Source: an uncultured Coriobacteriia bacterium (GTDB taxonomy: Bacteria; Actinomycetota; Coriobacteriia; Anaerosomatales; PALSA-660). Taken from it: a stretch of DNA of 32,774 nt. Positions within the stretch are counted from its first letter, which is position 1. Each line of letters starts with the position of its first letter. The stretch lies in NCBI GenBank assembly GCA_903831865.1, contig CAIKZH010000026.1, positions 1 through 32,774 on the forward strand, written 5' to 3'. The translations under genes and the position numbers were made by a program. Of this stretch, positions 8,055-16,542 are shown one piece after another. Below the pieces are notes generated by a model. The model saw only the letters and a program-made list of their open reading frames with translations. It had not been told where the DNA came from and ran no database searches.

Positions 8055-8886
8055 TCGAGAGCGCCTCGATCGCCTCGACGACGCCCGCCATCTGCTCATC
8101 GGGCGTGGACGCGCCCGCGGTGACTCCCACGGTATCCGCCCCTGCGAACCACTCGGGCCGGAGCTCCGATGCGGTCTCCACGTGATGGACCCGAGGGTTG
8201 ACCGCCTGGCAGATCTCCGCCAGACGCGTGGTGTTGCCGGAGTTCAGGCCGCCGACGACGACGATGACGTCCACCGACCGGGCGAGCTCCTCGGCGCTAC
8301 GCTGCCTCTTGTCGGTCGCGGAGCAGATGGTGTTGTGGACCTTGAGCTCGCTCACGCGCGGGAGCAGCGCGGCGACCACCTGGTTCAGACGTTCGAGCGA
8401 CTGCGTCGTCTGCACGACGATCCCGACACGCCGGGAGGGAAGCTTCGCGGGGATGTCCGCCACCTCCTCCACGACGATCGCGTCACCCCCGGTCCCGGCG
8501 ACGATCCCCTCGACCTCAGGGTGGTCCGCCTCGCCCACTATCACGACCGTGTAGCCGTCCGCCTTCAACTTCGCGGCCGCCTGCTGCGCGCTGGAGACGA
8601 ACGGGCAGGTGGCGTCCACGACGTCCAGGCCGGTCTCGCGCGCTCGCTCGATGATCCCGGGGACCACACCGTGCGAGCGTATGACCAGGATGCCCTCCTC
8701 GGCGTCCTCGAGGCAGCCGGCCACCTCGACGCCCCGGGCGCGAAGCGCCTCGACCGCCTGCGGATTGTGTATGAGCGGCCCCAGCGTGTGCACCGTCCGC
8801 CCCGTGGCGGCGGCCTCGTCGGCCAGCTTCAGCGCTCGCTCCACGCCGTAGCAGATGCCGGCGTATCGAGCGACCTCGACCTTCAT
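8038..8886 (-). CDS. ispH: 4-hydroxy-3-methylbut-2-enyl diphosphate reductase
   Basis: IspH is the last enzyme of the MEP pathway, converting HMBPP to IPP and DMAPP with an Fe-S cluster. The 282-aa protein carries the three cluster cysteines: C12 in AGICYGVERAL, C94 in DATCPFV and C188 in NTICSATDKRQ. Also visible are SHGV, GEADHPEVEG, VQTTQS and GGLNSGNTTRL, all family landmarks. The ATG at 8886 overlaps the plsC stop as ATGA. In some relatives ispH is fused or adjacent to ribosomal protein S1; no such gene is present here. Length is normal and no residue is missing. Confidence 0.97.
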   Translation of the reverse strand: MKVEVARYAGICYGVERALKLADEAAATGRTVHTLGPLIHNPQAVEALRARGVEVAGCLEDAEEGILVIRSHGVVPGIIERARETGLDVVDATCPFVSSAQQAAAKLKADGYTVVIVGEADHPEVEGIVAGTGGDAIVVEEVADIPAKLPSRRVGIVVQTTQSLERLNQVVAALLPRVSELKVHNTICSATDKRQRSAEELARSVDVIVVVGGLNSGNTTRLAEICQAVNPRVHHVETASELRPEWFAGADTVGVTAGASTPDEQMAGVVEAIEALSNDVSD

Positions 8887-9533
8887 CCCTGCCTCCTCAG
8901 GCGCGCGACCTCGAGCTCACGGGCGATCGCTCCCATGGTGTCCGTCGTCATGGCGTCCACGCGCTCCTTGCGTGATGGTTGCACGTATGACGCCGGCTCT
9001 ATCGGCTTGCCGAAGGAGACCACCACTCGCGGAAGTCGCGGGAAACGTGTGCCCGCCGGCATGATCGACTCAGTGCCCGCGATGCCCACCGGCACCACTG
9101 GCGCATCGTTGTGGATCGCGAGGAATGCCGCACCGCCCTGCCCCTCGCCCATGCCGCCGCTGTGACGGGTGCCCTCCGGAAAGACGCCGATCGGTTCGCC
9201 GGCTCGCAGCAGGCTGCCGGCGGTGCGCAGCGCGTCGCGGTCCACGGCGTCCCGACGCACGGGAAAGGCCCAGAACTGGTCCAGGCACCATCCGAGGAAG
9301 TCCACGTCCCACAGCTCGATCTTGGCCATGAAGTGCGTGGGGCGGGGCGAGACGCACCACAGGAGACACGGATCGGCGTACGAGACGTGGTTGCCGGCGA
9401 GTATCACGCCTCCACCAGGGATGTTCTCGCTCCCAAGGACCCGCATGCGGAAGACGAGGGGAAGGAGGTTGCCGACCGTCGCCCTCACGACATGGGCGAA
9501 CCAGAAGCTTCGCGGTGGATGCGGCCGTCTCAC
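8883..9533 (-). CDS. plsC: 1-acyl-sn-glycerol-3-phosphate acyltransferase (PlsC family)
   Basis: The family acylates lysophosphatidic acid to phosphatidic acid at the membrane. The chosen start gives 216 aa. It has the catalytic HX4D motif in GNHVSYADP (H49, D54) and the substrate motif FPEGTRH near 118-124, with a hydrophobic N-terminal region (FWFAHVVRATVGNLLPLVF) that probably touches the membrane. GTG at 9533 is preferred over the track ATG at 9551 because GGAGGAG lies just upstream and the GTG overlaps the cmk stop as GTGA. The fact that plsY and gpsA lie in the same cluster supports a phospholipid role. Substrate specificity cannot be read from sequence. Confidence 0.93.
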   Translation of the reverse strand: MRRPHPPRSFWFAHVVRATVGNLLPLVFRMRVLGSENIPGGGVILAGNHVSYADPCLLWCVSPRPTHFMAKIELWDVDFLGWCLDQFWAFPVRRDAVDRDALRTAGSLLRAGEPIGVFPEGTRHSGGMGEGQGGAAFLAIHNDAPVVPVGIAGTESIMPAGTRFPRLPRVVVSFGKPIEPASYVQPSRKERVDAMTTDTMGAIARELEVARLRRQG

Positions 9534-10201
9534 CGACGCTCCTCCACCCATGCGGAGATCGCGTCGACCACCTGTTGGACGGACATGCAGGTCGTGTCCA
9601 GAGACAGCGCATCGGCTGCACGGACGAGCGGCGAGCTGACGCGCGTGGAGTCGTACCGGTCACGTGACTCCAGCTTCGCGAGGACGTCGTCCTCGGTCAT
9701 GGGCGTGCCCCGCGCGGCCATGTCCAGGGCGCGCCTGCGAGCACGTTCATGACCGGCCGCCGTCAGGAAGACCTTCAGCTCGGCCCCCGGCAGGACCACT
9801 GACCCGATGTCGCGACCCTCGAGCACGGTGTCCGGCTCGAGCGCCGCCTCGCGGCGCTGTTGCGCGACCATCGCCTCGCGCACCCGAGGCTCGGCGGAGA
9901 CCGGGCTCACCGCCGCGTCGGCCTCGGGGGTCCGGATCTCCGCCGTGACGTCACGGCCGTCCGCCGTCACCCGGGTGGGCAGCGCTGAGCCGCCCTCGTG
10001 CTCGAAGGCGATCCCGATGCTCCTGGCCAGCGCGCCGAGCGCCTCCGAGTCGTCGAGCGCGATGCCGCGGCGCAGCGCTTCGACCGCGACGGCACGATAC
10101 ATCGCGCCCGTGTCGAGATACGCGAAGCCGAGCCTCTCGGCGAGCATGCGGGCTACAGTGGACTTCCCCGACGCTGCGGGGCCGTCGATGGCGACGATCA
10201 C
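9530..10201 (-). CDS. cmk: (d)CMP kinase
   Basis: Cytidylate kinase phosphorylates CMP and dCMP with ATP. The 223-aa product has the P-loop GPAASGKST at residues 7-15, then FAYLDTGAMYRAV, the mid-protein segment EGRDIGSVVLPGAELKVFLTA, and RDRYDSTRVSSPLVRA near the lid, all typical of bacterial Cmk. The start is GTG at 10201, giving the standard N-terminus VIVAIDGPAASGKS. It is separated from aroA by 88 nt, the longest gap in this run apart from the operon boundaries; I see no strong promoter there. The aroA-cmk order is common in bacteria. Confidence 0.97.
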   Translation of the reverse strand: MIVAIDGPAASGKSTVARMLAERLGFAYLDTGAMYRAVAVEALRRGIALDDSEALGALARSIGIAFEHEGGSALPTRVTADGRDVTAEIRTPEADAAVSPVSAEPRVREAMVAQQRREAALEPDTVLEGRDIGSVVLPGAELKVFLTAAGHERARRRALDMAARGTPMTEDDVLAKLESRDRYDSTRVSSPLVRAADALSLDTTCMSVQQVVDAISAWVEERR

Positions 10202-10289
10202 GAGGCTGACAGCTCCTCATCCGCAGGTGGCGAGGGACGCCGAGAAGCGTACCAGACGGCGAGAGGGAGAGGGCCGAGAGCGCGGAGGG

Positions 10290-11612
10290 TCACTCTCTCG
10301 CGCTTGCGGCGAAGAGGCCGCTCAGGTCCTCAGCGAAGGCGGGATACGACACGTCCACCGCGTCCCAGCGCTCGACCTCGACGTCGCCGTCCGCGGTCAG
10401 GGCGGCCACCGCCCAGGCCATCGCGAGCCGGTGGTCGCCACGAGAGTCCAATGACGCCTCATGTAGCGCGGCGGGACCGTCGACCTCGAGCCAGTCGGGC
10501 CCCTGCCGCACATGGACCCCAAGCGCCCCGAGCCCCTCGGCGATCGCTTCAAGTCGGTCCGACTCCTTGACCCGCAACTCCGCGATGCCCTCGAAACGCG
10601 TCGTGCCCCGTGCCGCGCAAGCGACGACAGCGAGCAGCGGCACTTCGTCGATCAGCGACGGCACCTCTTCGGCCGTCACGAGTGTGCCGGTCATCTGCGC
10701 TGTGGAGCGAGCTCGCATCGTGCCCACCGGCTCGGCACCCAGCGTCGAGACACTCTCCACAGCGAGGTCCGCCCCCATGCGCTGCAGCACTCGCACGAAG
10801 CCGGTGCGCGTCGGGTTGAGAGTCACCTCCCGGATCTCCAGGTCACTTCCCGGCACGATCAGGGCGGCGCCTACCAGGAAGGCCGCCGACGACGGGTCGG
10901 CCGGTACGGAGAGATCGTGCGCGACCAGTCGCGCGGGTCCGTCCAGACCGCACCAGCCGGCGTCCGGGTCTCTCAAGACAGGGACGCCGAAAGCCGGCAG
11001 CATCGTCTCCGTGTGATCGCGGCTCGGGACGGCCTCCCGGACGCTCGTCGTACCCCTCGCCCGGAGCCCCGCGAGCAGGACGGCCGTCTTCACCTGCGCC
11101 GAGCCGTGCGGCGAGTCGTAGAAGAGCGCCTTGGGCGCGGCCGCCCCGCGCACGGTGACAGGCAGACGACCGTCGTCGGACGTGAAGGTCGCTCCCATGG
11201 CTGCGAGGGGCACCATCACCCGCCGCATGGGCCGCCTGCTGAGCGAATCATCACCGACGAGCGTCACCTCGCGGGGCCAACCGGCGAGAAGACCCAGAAG
11301 CAACCGCGCGGTCGTCCCGCTGTTGCCGCAGTCGACGGGTCCATCCGGCGCCACCGGGCCTCGCGAGCCCCAGCCGGTCACATCCAGAGTCAGCCCCGTC
11401 TCGTCGCGACCCAGCTCCTCGACCTGCGCCTCCAGTGCCCTCACGGCGGCGATCGTCGTGCGCACGTCCGCGGAGTCGAGCACCCCGGTCAGACGCGACG
11501 TCCCGCCCGCCAAGGCCGCGAAGAGCACCGCCCGATGCGAGATCGACTTGTCGCCCGGGACCCGGACGGAGCCTCGAAGCGGACCCTGGGCGCGCGACCA
11601 GACCCGCTTCAT
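10290..11612 (-). CDS. aroA: 3-phosphoshikimate 1-carboxyvinyltransferase (EPSP synthase)
   Basis: AroA joins PEP and shikimate 3-phosphate in the sixth step of the shikimate pathway. The 440-aa protein shows GDKSISHRAVLFAALAGG near the N-terminus (substrate-binding Lys and Ser), GNSGTTARLLLGLLAG near 97-112, LPVTVRG, the SAQVKTAVLLAGL segment, and LRVKESDRLEAIAEGL toward the C-terminus. The ATG overlaps the tyrA stop as ATGA, so the two are translationally coupled. It belongs to a hisC-aroF-tyrA-aroA run for aromatic amino acids. Length and motifs are complete. Confidence 0.97.
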   Translation of the reverse strand: MKRVWSRAQGPLRGSVRVPGDKSISHRAVLFAALAGGTSRLTGVLDSADVRTTIAAVRALEAQVEELGRDETGLTLDVTGWGSRGPVAPDGPVDCGNSGTTARLLLGLLAGWPREVTLVGDDSLSRRPMRRVMVPLAAMGATFTSDDGRLPVTVRGAAAPKALFYDSPHGSAQVKTAVLLAGLRARGTTSVREAVPSRDHTETMLPAFGVPVLRDPDAGWCGLDGPARLVAHDLSVPADPSSAAFLVGAALIVPGSDLEIREVTLNPTRTGFVRVLQRMGADLAVESVSTLGAEPVGTMRARSTAQMTGTLVTAEEVPSLIDEVPLLAVVACAARGTTRFEGIAELRVKESDRLEAIAEGLGALGVHVRQGPDWLEVDGPAALHEASLDSRGDHRLAMAWAVAALTADGDVEVERWDAVDVSYPAFAEDLSGLFAASARE

Positions 11613-12748
11613 GCGCCTCCCCCCTCGAGGCGCAACGGCTCGAGATCCGGCTCCAGGCCCGCATCCCGCAGCGCCGCCACCAGGGCCTCGAGGTCGCCCT
11701 CGTCGGTGAGCACGAGGCGCAGGACCGCCGAGTCCTCGCTCTGGTGATCGATGCCGATGTCCTCGATGTTGCAGCCGGCGTGGGCCGCCGCCTGCGCGAC
11801 CGTGCTGACCGCCCCCGGATGGTCGGAGACGGGCACGGCCAGCTCACGGAGACGCGTGGATGCCGGCACCCACTGTGCGGGCAGGGAACTGCGCACGTCG
11901 GCGGCTCTCGAGAGCCACGCCGTCACGCCCCCACGGTCGCCCGCTTCCAGGAGACCCGCGAAGTCGCCCACCTGCTGCCCGTACTCGCGGAGCCCGCGCA
12001 GAACGGCATCGCGGTTGTCGAAGCAGATGCCGGTCCACAGGTCGGCCGACCCCGCGGCGATCCGCGTCATGTCCTTGAATCCGCCCGCGGCGAGGCGCAG
12101 CACCTCGTCGCCCGCCGCCGCGCGCGCCGCGGCGAGGTTCGTCAGCGCAGCCGCCGCGACGTGCGGCACATGGCTGATCGCCGCCACCGCCTCGTCATGC
12201 TCCTCCGCCCGGATCGCGATCGCCCTGGCCCCGATCGAAGTGACCAGTGCGTGCAGCCGGCCATAGGCATCCGCGTCCGTGTCCGACGCGGGAGTGAGCA
12301 CGTAGTACGCTCCGCGGAAGAGATCCGCGTCCGCGGACTCGACACCGCTGCGCTCGGACCCCGCCATCGGGTGACCGCCCACGAAGCATGCGCCCTCCGC
12401 AAGCGATCGCTTCGCCGTCGCGACGACCCCGGCTTTCGTGGACGCGACGTCGGTGACCACGCCGCGGAACCCCAGATCCCCCAGCCGCTCGAGCCACCGC
12501 CTCTCGGCGCGCGCCGGCGTGCCGAGCACGACAAGATCCGCGTCCATGAGCGCGCGGTCCGTCGCCTCGCCTTCAGGAGGCAGCGCGTCGTCAAGAACGC
12601 CGTGCGCAACGGCCCAGGCGCGGGCCTCCGCATGCCGCTGTATCCCGGTCACGTGCGGCGCCGGATCCAGCGCCCGCAGGGCGAGCGCCAGCGACCCGCC
12701 GATCAGGCCCACTCCTACGATGACGACCCGGTCGAAGGAGGGGTTCAC
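11609..12748 (-). CDS. tyrA: Prephenate dehydrogenase with C-terminal ACT domain
   Basis: TyrA oxidatively decarboxylates prephenate to 4-hydroxyphenylpyruvate on the way to tyrosine. The 379-aa protein begins with a Rossmann motif VGVGLIGGSLALAL, followed by GVVTDVASTKAGVV, the substrate motif GGHPMAGSERSGVESA and the helical dimer domain (ISHVPHVAAAALTNL). An ACT domain occupies about residues 300-370 (LAVPVSDHPGAVSTVAQAAAHAG, then IEDIGI), suggesting feedback by an amino acid, probably tyrosine. The true start is GTG 12748, overlapping the aroF stop as GTGA; the 615-aa track ORF continues out of frame through aroF and is a shadow there. Confidence 0.96.
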   Translation of the reverse strand: MNPSFDRVVIVGVGLIGGSLALALRALDPAPHVTGIQRHAEARAWAVAHGVLDDALPPEGEATDRALMDADLVVLGTPARAERRWLERLGDLGFRGVVTDVASTKAGVVATAKRSLAEGACFVGGHPMAGSERSGVESADADLFRGAYYVLTPASDTDADAYGRLHALVTSIGARAIAIRAEEHDEAVAAISHVPHVAAAALTNLAAARAAAGDEVLRLAAGGFKDMTRIAAGSADLWTGICFDNRDAVLRGLREYGQQVGDFAGLLEAGDRGGVTAWLSRAADVRSSLPAQWVPASTRLRELAVPVSDHPGAVSTVAQAAAHAGCNIEDIGIDHQSEDSAVLRLVLTDEGDLEALVAALRDAGLEPDLEPLRLEGGGA

Positions 12749-13758
12749 AGCCGCTTCCCCTCGAGCACCACCAGCGGCCGCAGGCACTCCATGAGCTTCG
12801 TGAACGCAGGAACGTCGAGCGACTGTGGGCCGTCGCACCGTGCGTGCTGCGGATCGGGATGCACCTCCACCATGAGACCATCGGCTCCTGCCGCGATCGC
12901 GGCCCGGCACATGGGCTCCACGAGCTCGCGGCGCCCGGTCGCATGCGAGGGATCCGCGATCACCGGGAGATGCGTGAGCTGCCGCAGCGCCGCCACGGCG
13001 GCGAGGTCGAGGGTGTTGCGCGTGTAGGTCTCGAACGTGCGGATGCCGCGCTCGCACAGGATGACGTCGCGGTTCCCGCCCTTGAGGATGTACTCGGCGC
13101 TCGAGAGCACCTCCTCGATGGTGGCCGACAGCCCGCGCTTCAGCAGGACCGGCCGCTCCATGCGTCCGAGCTCCTCGAGGAGCATGAAGTTCTGCATGTT
13201 GCGGGCGCCGACCTGAAGGACATCCGCCCACTCCGCCACGGTCTCCGCGTCGCGGACATCGAGCACCTCGGTGACCACCGGCAGCTCCACAGAGTCGCCT
13301 GCGGCGCGAAGGAGCTTGAGGCCCTCGAGCCCCATGCCCTGGAACGCGTAGGGGCTGGTCCGCGGCTTGAACGCGCCGCCGCGCAGCATGGTCCCGCCCG
13401 CCTGCTTCACCGCTTGGGCGACCTCGAGCATCTGCGCCTCGGACTCGACGGAGCACGGACCCGCGATCATGCCGAAGGCCCCTCCGCCGATGACGGCGCC
13501 CTTGACGCGTACCACCGTGTCCTCGGCCTGGAACTCCCTCGAGATCAGCTTATAGGGCTTGAGGACACGGATGACCTCGGTGACCCCGGGGAAGCCGTCC
13601 ATCTCAAGCTGATAGATGAGCTCCCTGTCACCGATGACACCGATGACGGTCTTGACCTCGCCCTGCGACAGGTGTGCTTCGGCGCCGGCCTCGTGCAGGT
13701 GTTCGACGACATGGTCTATCTCAGCTTGGGACGCGTGGTCCCGCATGACGATCAGCAT
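12745..13758 (-). CDS. aroF: 3-deoxy-7-phosphoheptulonate synthase (DAHP synthase, type I-beta)
   Basis: This enzyme condenses PEP and erythrose 4-phosphate in the first committed step of the shikimate pathway. The 337-aa protein has an N-terminal ferredoxin-like regulatory segment (MLIVMRDHASQAEIDHVVEHL to about residue 70), as in Thermotoga and Bacillus-group enzymes. The barrel follows: GMIAGPCSVES, MLRGGAFKPRTSPYAFQG, GARNMQNFMLLEELG, GNRDVILCERGIRTFE and PSHATGRRELVEPM, with metal and PEP ligands in place. ATG at 13758 is chosen. An 86-nt gap with no obvious signal separates it from hisC. The N-terminal domain implies feedback by aromatic end products; which one cannot be told. Confidence 0.96.
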   Translation of the reverse strand: MLIVMRDHASQAEIDHVVEHLHEAGAEAHLSQGEVKTVIGVIGDRELIYQLEMDGFPGVTEVIRVLKPYKLISREFQAEDTVVRVKGAVIGGGAFGMIAGPCSVESEAQMLEVAQAVKQAGGTMLRGGAFKPRTSPYAFQGMGLEGLKLLRAAGDSVELPVVTEVLDVRDAETVAEWADVLQVGARNMQNFMLLEELGRMERPVLLKRGLSATIEEVLSSAEYILKGGNRDVILCERGIRTFETYTRNTLDLAAVAALRQLTHLPVIADPSHATGRRELVEPMCRAAIAAGADGLMVEVHPDPQHARCDGPQSLDVPAFTKLMECLRPLVVLEGKRL

Positions 13759-13844
13759 GGGTAGAGCTCGCCTCCTGGAGCCGGTCGCGATCCCCTTGCA
13801 CCCGAGCAGGTTACGCCGGGCGCCCGTCGGTCGTCCTGAAGCCG

Positions 13845-14945
13845 CTAGATCGAACCGAGCCGCGCCACCGTGCGCGAGAAGGCCTCCACGACGCGGTCCG
13901 TGTCATTGGCTGCGCTCACCGTGAGCCGGAGCGCCGGAGCGGTGCCGAAGTCACGAGCGATCACACCTTCCGACAACAGCGACTCGAACACTTCGACCGG
14001 CCTCTCCGTCAGGACGTAGACGAAGTTGGCGTGAGACGGGATGTAGCGGATCCCCAGCCGGTCGAAGCCCGAATACAGGTAGGTCTTCTGCTCCAGGTTC
14101 TCGCGCTGACGACGGGCCACCTCGGTCTGGTCGTCGAGCGAGAAGGCGGCCGCGACCTGTCCCACGCTACCGACGTTGAACGGCTCACGCACGCAGTCCA
14201 CCGCGCGCTTCAGCGGCTCGGGCATGAAGCCGTAGCCCACGCGCAGACCGGCGAGCGAGTAGATCTTGGAGAACGTCCGCAGCACGACCAGAGGTCGCAC
14301 ACCGTCGAAGGTGCGCAGCCCGTCCGGGTAGTCGGCGTCGTCCACGAACTCGAAGTATGCCTCGTCCACCACCACGAGGACCTGCTCGGGCAGACCGACA
14401 AGGAAGGCCTCGAACTCGTCACGCGTGTAGATCGTCCCCGTGGGGTTGTTGGGGTTACAGAGGAAGACGACCCTGGTGCGCTCGTTCACGGCGGCCCGCA
14501 TGGCCGGCAGGTCGTGACGCTGCTCCGCTGTGAGCGGCACCTGTACCGCCTTGGCGCCGAACAGCCGCGCCACCGTGGGATATACGACGAAGCTGGGCCA
14601 CGCGTAGACGACCTCGTCCCCAGGGCGCAGGACGGCCTGTCCGATGAGACGGATGAGCTCGTTGCTGCCGTTGCCGACGCTGATGAAGCGCTCGTCGACA
14701 CCCCATCGCTCGGCGAGACGCGCTCGGAGCGCGCGGCAGGACCCGTCGGGGTAGCGGTTCAGTCGCGACAGCACGCGCCCAGCGGCCTCGAGCGCGCTGG
14801 GGAAGGGCCCGTCCGGGTACTCGTTGCTCGACAGCTTCAGCACGTCGGCGCGACCGGAGCGTTCACGGACCTCGCTCGCGCGGAGTCCGGGCTCGTAGGG
14901 CCTCATGCCGTCGAGCTCACTGCGTATCAGCGCGTCCCAGTTCAC
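13845..14945 (-). CDS. hisC: Histidinol-phosphate / aromatic aminotransferase
   Basis: A PLP-dependent fold-I aminotransferase of the HisC family, 366 aa. The PLP lysine is K227 in RTFSKIYSLAGLRVGYG; also visible are LKLSSNEYPDGP, GNGSNELIRL, CNPNNPTGTIYTRDE and VVVDEAYFEF. HisC-type enzymes transaminate imidazole acetol phosphate and often aromatic keto acids. Since the next genes are DAHP synthase, TyrA and AroA and no his genes are present, an aromatic aminotransferase role is at least as likely here. The start is GTG 14945 (N-terminus VNWDALIRSELDG); ATG 14906 is a shorter alternative. The first 130 codons of the track ORF lie in the shadow of the phosphatase gene. Confidence 0.93.
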   Translation of the reverse strand: MNWDALIRSELDGMRPYEPGLRASEVRERSGRADVLKLSSNEYPDGPFPSALEAAGRVLSRLNRYPDGSCRALRARLAERWGVDERFISVGNGSNELIRLIGQAVLRPGDEVVYAWPSFVVYPTVARLFGAKAVQVPLTAEQRHDLPAMRAAVNERTRVVFLCNPNNPTGTIYTRDEFEAFLVGLPEQVLVVVDEAYFEFVDDADYPDGLRTFDGVRPLVVLRTFSKIYSLAGLRVGYGFMPEPLKRAVDCVREPFNVGSVGQVAAAFSLDDQTEVARRQRENLEQKTYLYSGFDRLGIRYIPSHANFVYVLTERPVEVFESLLSEGVIARDFGTAPALRLTVSAANDTDRVVEAFSRTVARLGSI

Positions 14946-14980
14946 GTCCTGCAGACCCCCGCCCTCGCTTCTCGGGTCGG

Positions 14981-15011
14981 CGCCGGGTCCGAGGGAGTCC
15001 CTCACCCGGCG
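14981..15011 (-). other. Strong hairpin in the hisC leader
   Basis: On the minus strand CGCCGGGT pairs with ACCCGGCG (8 bp) and inside it GAGGG pairs with CCCTC around a 3-nt loop, with only a GG bulge: 13 bp in 31 nt. It starts about one base after the predicted transcription start of the candidate hisC promoter. No U-run follows. It may cap and stabilise the hisC transcript 5' end, or end transcription coming from the corrinoid operon. Confidence 0.45.
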
Positions 15012-15019
15012 TAGGTGGC

Positions 15020-15048
15020 ATTGTGGCCCGCGGCCGGTCGCAAGACAA
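15020..15048 (-). promoter_or_regulatory. Candidate sigma-70 promoter for hisC
   Basis: TTGTCT and CACAAT are spaced exactly 17 nt apart on the minus strand; each matches the consensus at four of six positions. It is located in the 113-nt gap between the phosphatase stop and hisC, where a new transcription unit would begin. Predicted start is about position 15012-15016. Confidence 0.4.
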
Positions 15049-15058
15049 GCACAGGGCG

Positions 15059-15760
15059 TCAGCTGAGGGGGTCCGGCGTCTGCGGGGCCTCGCGCGCGCT
15101 CACCGCGCACTCTTCGGGATCGATGCCGAACGTTCGAAGGGTCCCGCTCCCGTCCCACAGCGTGAGCGTGCCGACCGAGGCGTTCGGGACCGCGAACGCC
15201 CAGGCGGCGCGGTGACTGAGTCCCAGCCAGTGGACGAGCAGCGCGCGCACGACGCCTCCGTGCGCGACCACCGCGATCCGCGGCCCGCACGTCCGGATCC
15301 TCTCCGCCGCCTTCTCGATGCGCGCTGTGAACGCCCGCCATGTCTCCCCGTCGCGGAAGGGAGCGCGCTCAGGCGGCCCTCCGAGAAGATCGATCTCGAC
15401 GCCCGCTCGCACCGCCTCGTCGTAGGTGAGACCTTCCGCCGCGCCGAAATCGATCTCCGCCAGGTCCTCGTCCACGTGGACCTCGACCCCCGCCGCCTGC
15501 GCAGCGAGCCCGGCAACGACGAGAGCGCGGGACCTGGGGCTCGCGTGCACCGAATAGGGTCTCCACGCGGCGATGTACGCGGCAAGCGCGGCGGACTGCT
15601 GCTCCCCGCGCTCGGTGAAGGGCGACTCGCCCGTACCCACGAACCGCCCCTCCACGTTGGCGAGGACCTCGGGATGCCGGGCGACCAGGACGTCGACACG
15701 CGTGCCCTGCGCGGGCCCCTGGCTGAGCGCCCGACCCATCACGTCGCGTCCATCGGTCAT
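15059..15760 (-). CDS. Histidine phosphatase family protein, possible alpha-ribazole phosphatase (CobC-like)
   Basis: A 233-aa member of the histidine phosphatase superfamily. The catalytic segment reads VARHPEVLANVEGRFVG (R28-H29), so the usual RHG is RHP here; the rest of the site is present: PFTERGEQQ, an arginine in SPRSRALV, EIDFGAAEGLTYDE and the second histidine in VVAHGGVVRALL. CobC-type enzymes dephosphorylate alpha-ribazole or adenosylcobalamin phosphate in nucleotide-loop assembly. The ATG at 15760 overlaps the cobS stop as ATGA, so it is the last gene of btuF-btuC-btuD-cobU-cobT-cobS, which supports that role. Sequence alone cannot separate CobC from other small phosphatases, so no symbol is given. 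Confidence 0.8.
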   Translation of the reverse strand: MTDGRDVMGRALSQGPAQGTRVDVLVARHPEVLANVEGRFVGTGESPFTERGEQQSAALAAYIAAWRPYSVHASPRSRALVVAGLAAQAAGVEVHVDEDLAEIDFGAAEGLTYDEAVRAGVEIDLLGGPPERAPFRDGETWRAFTARIEKAAERIRTCGPRIAVVAHGGVVRALLVHWLGLSHRAAWAFAVPNASVGTLTLWDGSGTLRTFGIDPEECAVSAREAPQTPDPLS

Positions 15761-16542
15761 GTGAGCAGCGCCCCCGTCAGCACGACGATCACCTCTACGA
15801 GTACGACGGTAGCGCCGAAAAGGTCGCCCGTCATCCCTCCGACCTCTCTCGCGAGGAGTCGAGGCACCGCAAAGGCGGCTGTGAGACCGACCAGTGCGAT
15901 CGCAAAGAACGGGGCGGGGGCGAACGGCGCGAAGATCAGGAGCGCCAGGCACGACAGCCCAGCGGCGGCGACGTCGTAGATCCCCGGATCACTCGTCACG
16001 GAGTGGCCGAGGCCGTCCGATCGCGCTGCCGGCAGCGTCCACGCGGCCGTCGAGGCCGCGACGCGGGAGATCACCGCCGCCACCACCAGGACCCACAGGG
16101 CTCCCACCTCGATGAGAGCCGCGACCGCGGCCACTTCGAGCATGGCCGTGAACACCAGCGCGACGGCGCCGAACGCACCGATGCGGCTATCGCGCATGAT
16201 GTCGAGCCTGCGGTCCGCGGTCGCGCCGCCCCACAGGCCGTCAGCCGTATCGGCGATCCCGTCCCAGTGCATGGCTCGCGTCACGAGCGCCCATGCGCCA
16301 ACCACAGCGACGGCCAGAAGAAGGGTGATCATGGGGCGCGGAAGCAGCACATAGCGCTGCAGCAGCCACACCCCTCCAGCCGCGGACCCGCCGACCAGCC
16401 AGCCGACCCAGCCGAACCAGCCCGTCACACGGGGGCTTCGACCCTCGTGCCGAACGCCGGCGGGCAGGAGTGTGAGGAGCCTCACCGCCGCAAGGAAGTC
16501 CGCGACAGGCCGTGGGCGCGCATGTCGGGGGTCCGGACTCAC
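15757..16542 (-). CDS. cobS: Adenosylcobinamide-GDP ribazoletransferase (cobalamin synthase)
   Basis: CobS is an integral membrane enzyme that joins adenosylcobinamide-GDP with alpha-ribazole (phosphate), finishing the cobalamin nucleotide loop. The 261-aa product contains FLAAVRLLTLLP near the N-terminus, the acidic motif MHWDGIADTADGLWGG, RDSRIGAFGAVAL, and a set of hydrophobic spans through to the C-terminal VVLVEVIVVLTGALLT. The start is GTG 16542, overlapping the cobT stop as GTGA; the 591-aa track ORF extends upstream only because the antisense frame of cobT is open. It is coupled to cobT upstream and to the phosphatase downstream. Confidence 0.95.
   Translation of the reverse strand: MSPDPRHARPRPVADFLAAVRLLTLLPAGVRHEGRSPRVTGWFGWVGWLVGGSAAGGVWLLQRYVLLPRPMITLLLAVAVVGAWALVTRAMHWDGIADTADGLWGGATADRRLDIMRDSRIGAFGAVALVFTAMLEVAAVAALIEVGALWVLVVAAVISRVAASTAAWTLPAARSDGLGHSVTSDPGIYDVAAAGLSCLALLIFAPFAPAPFFAIALVGLTAAFAVPRLLAREVGGMTGDLFGATVVLVEVIVVLTGALLT

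Noticed and set aside
10202-10289. Possible internal promoter (TGGTACGCT) for cmk
   Set aside because: Only three of six -10 positions match and no -35 is visible.
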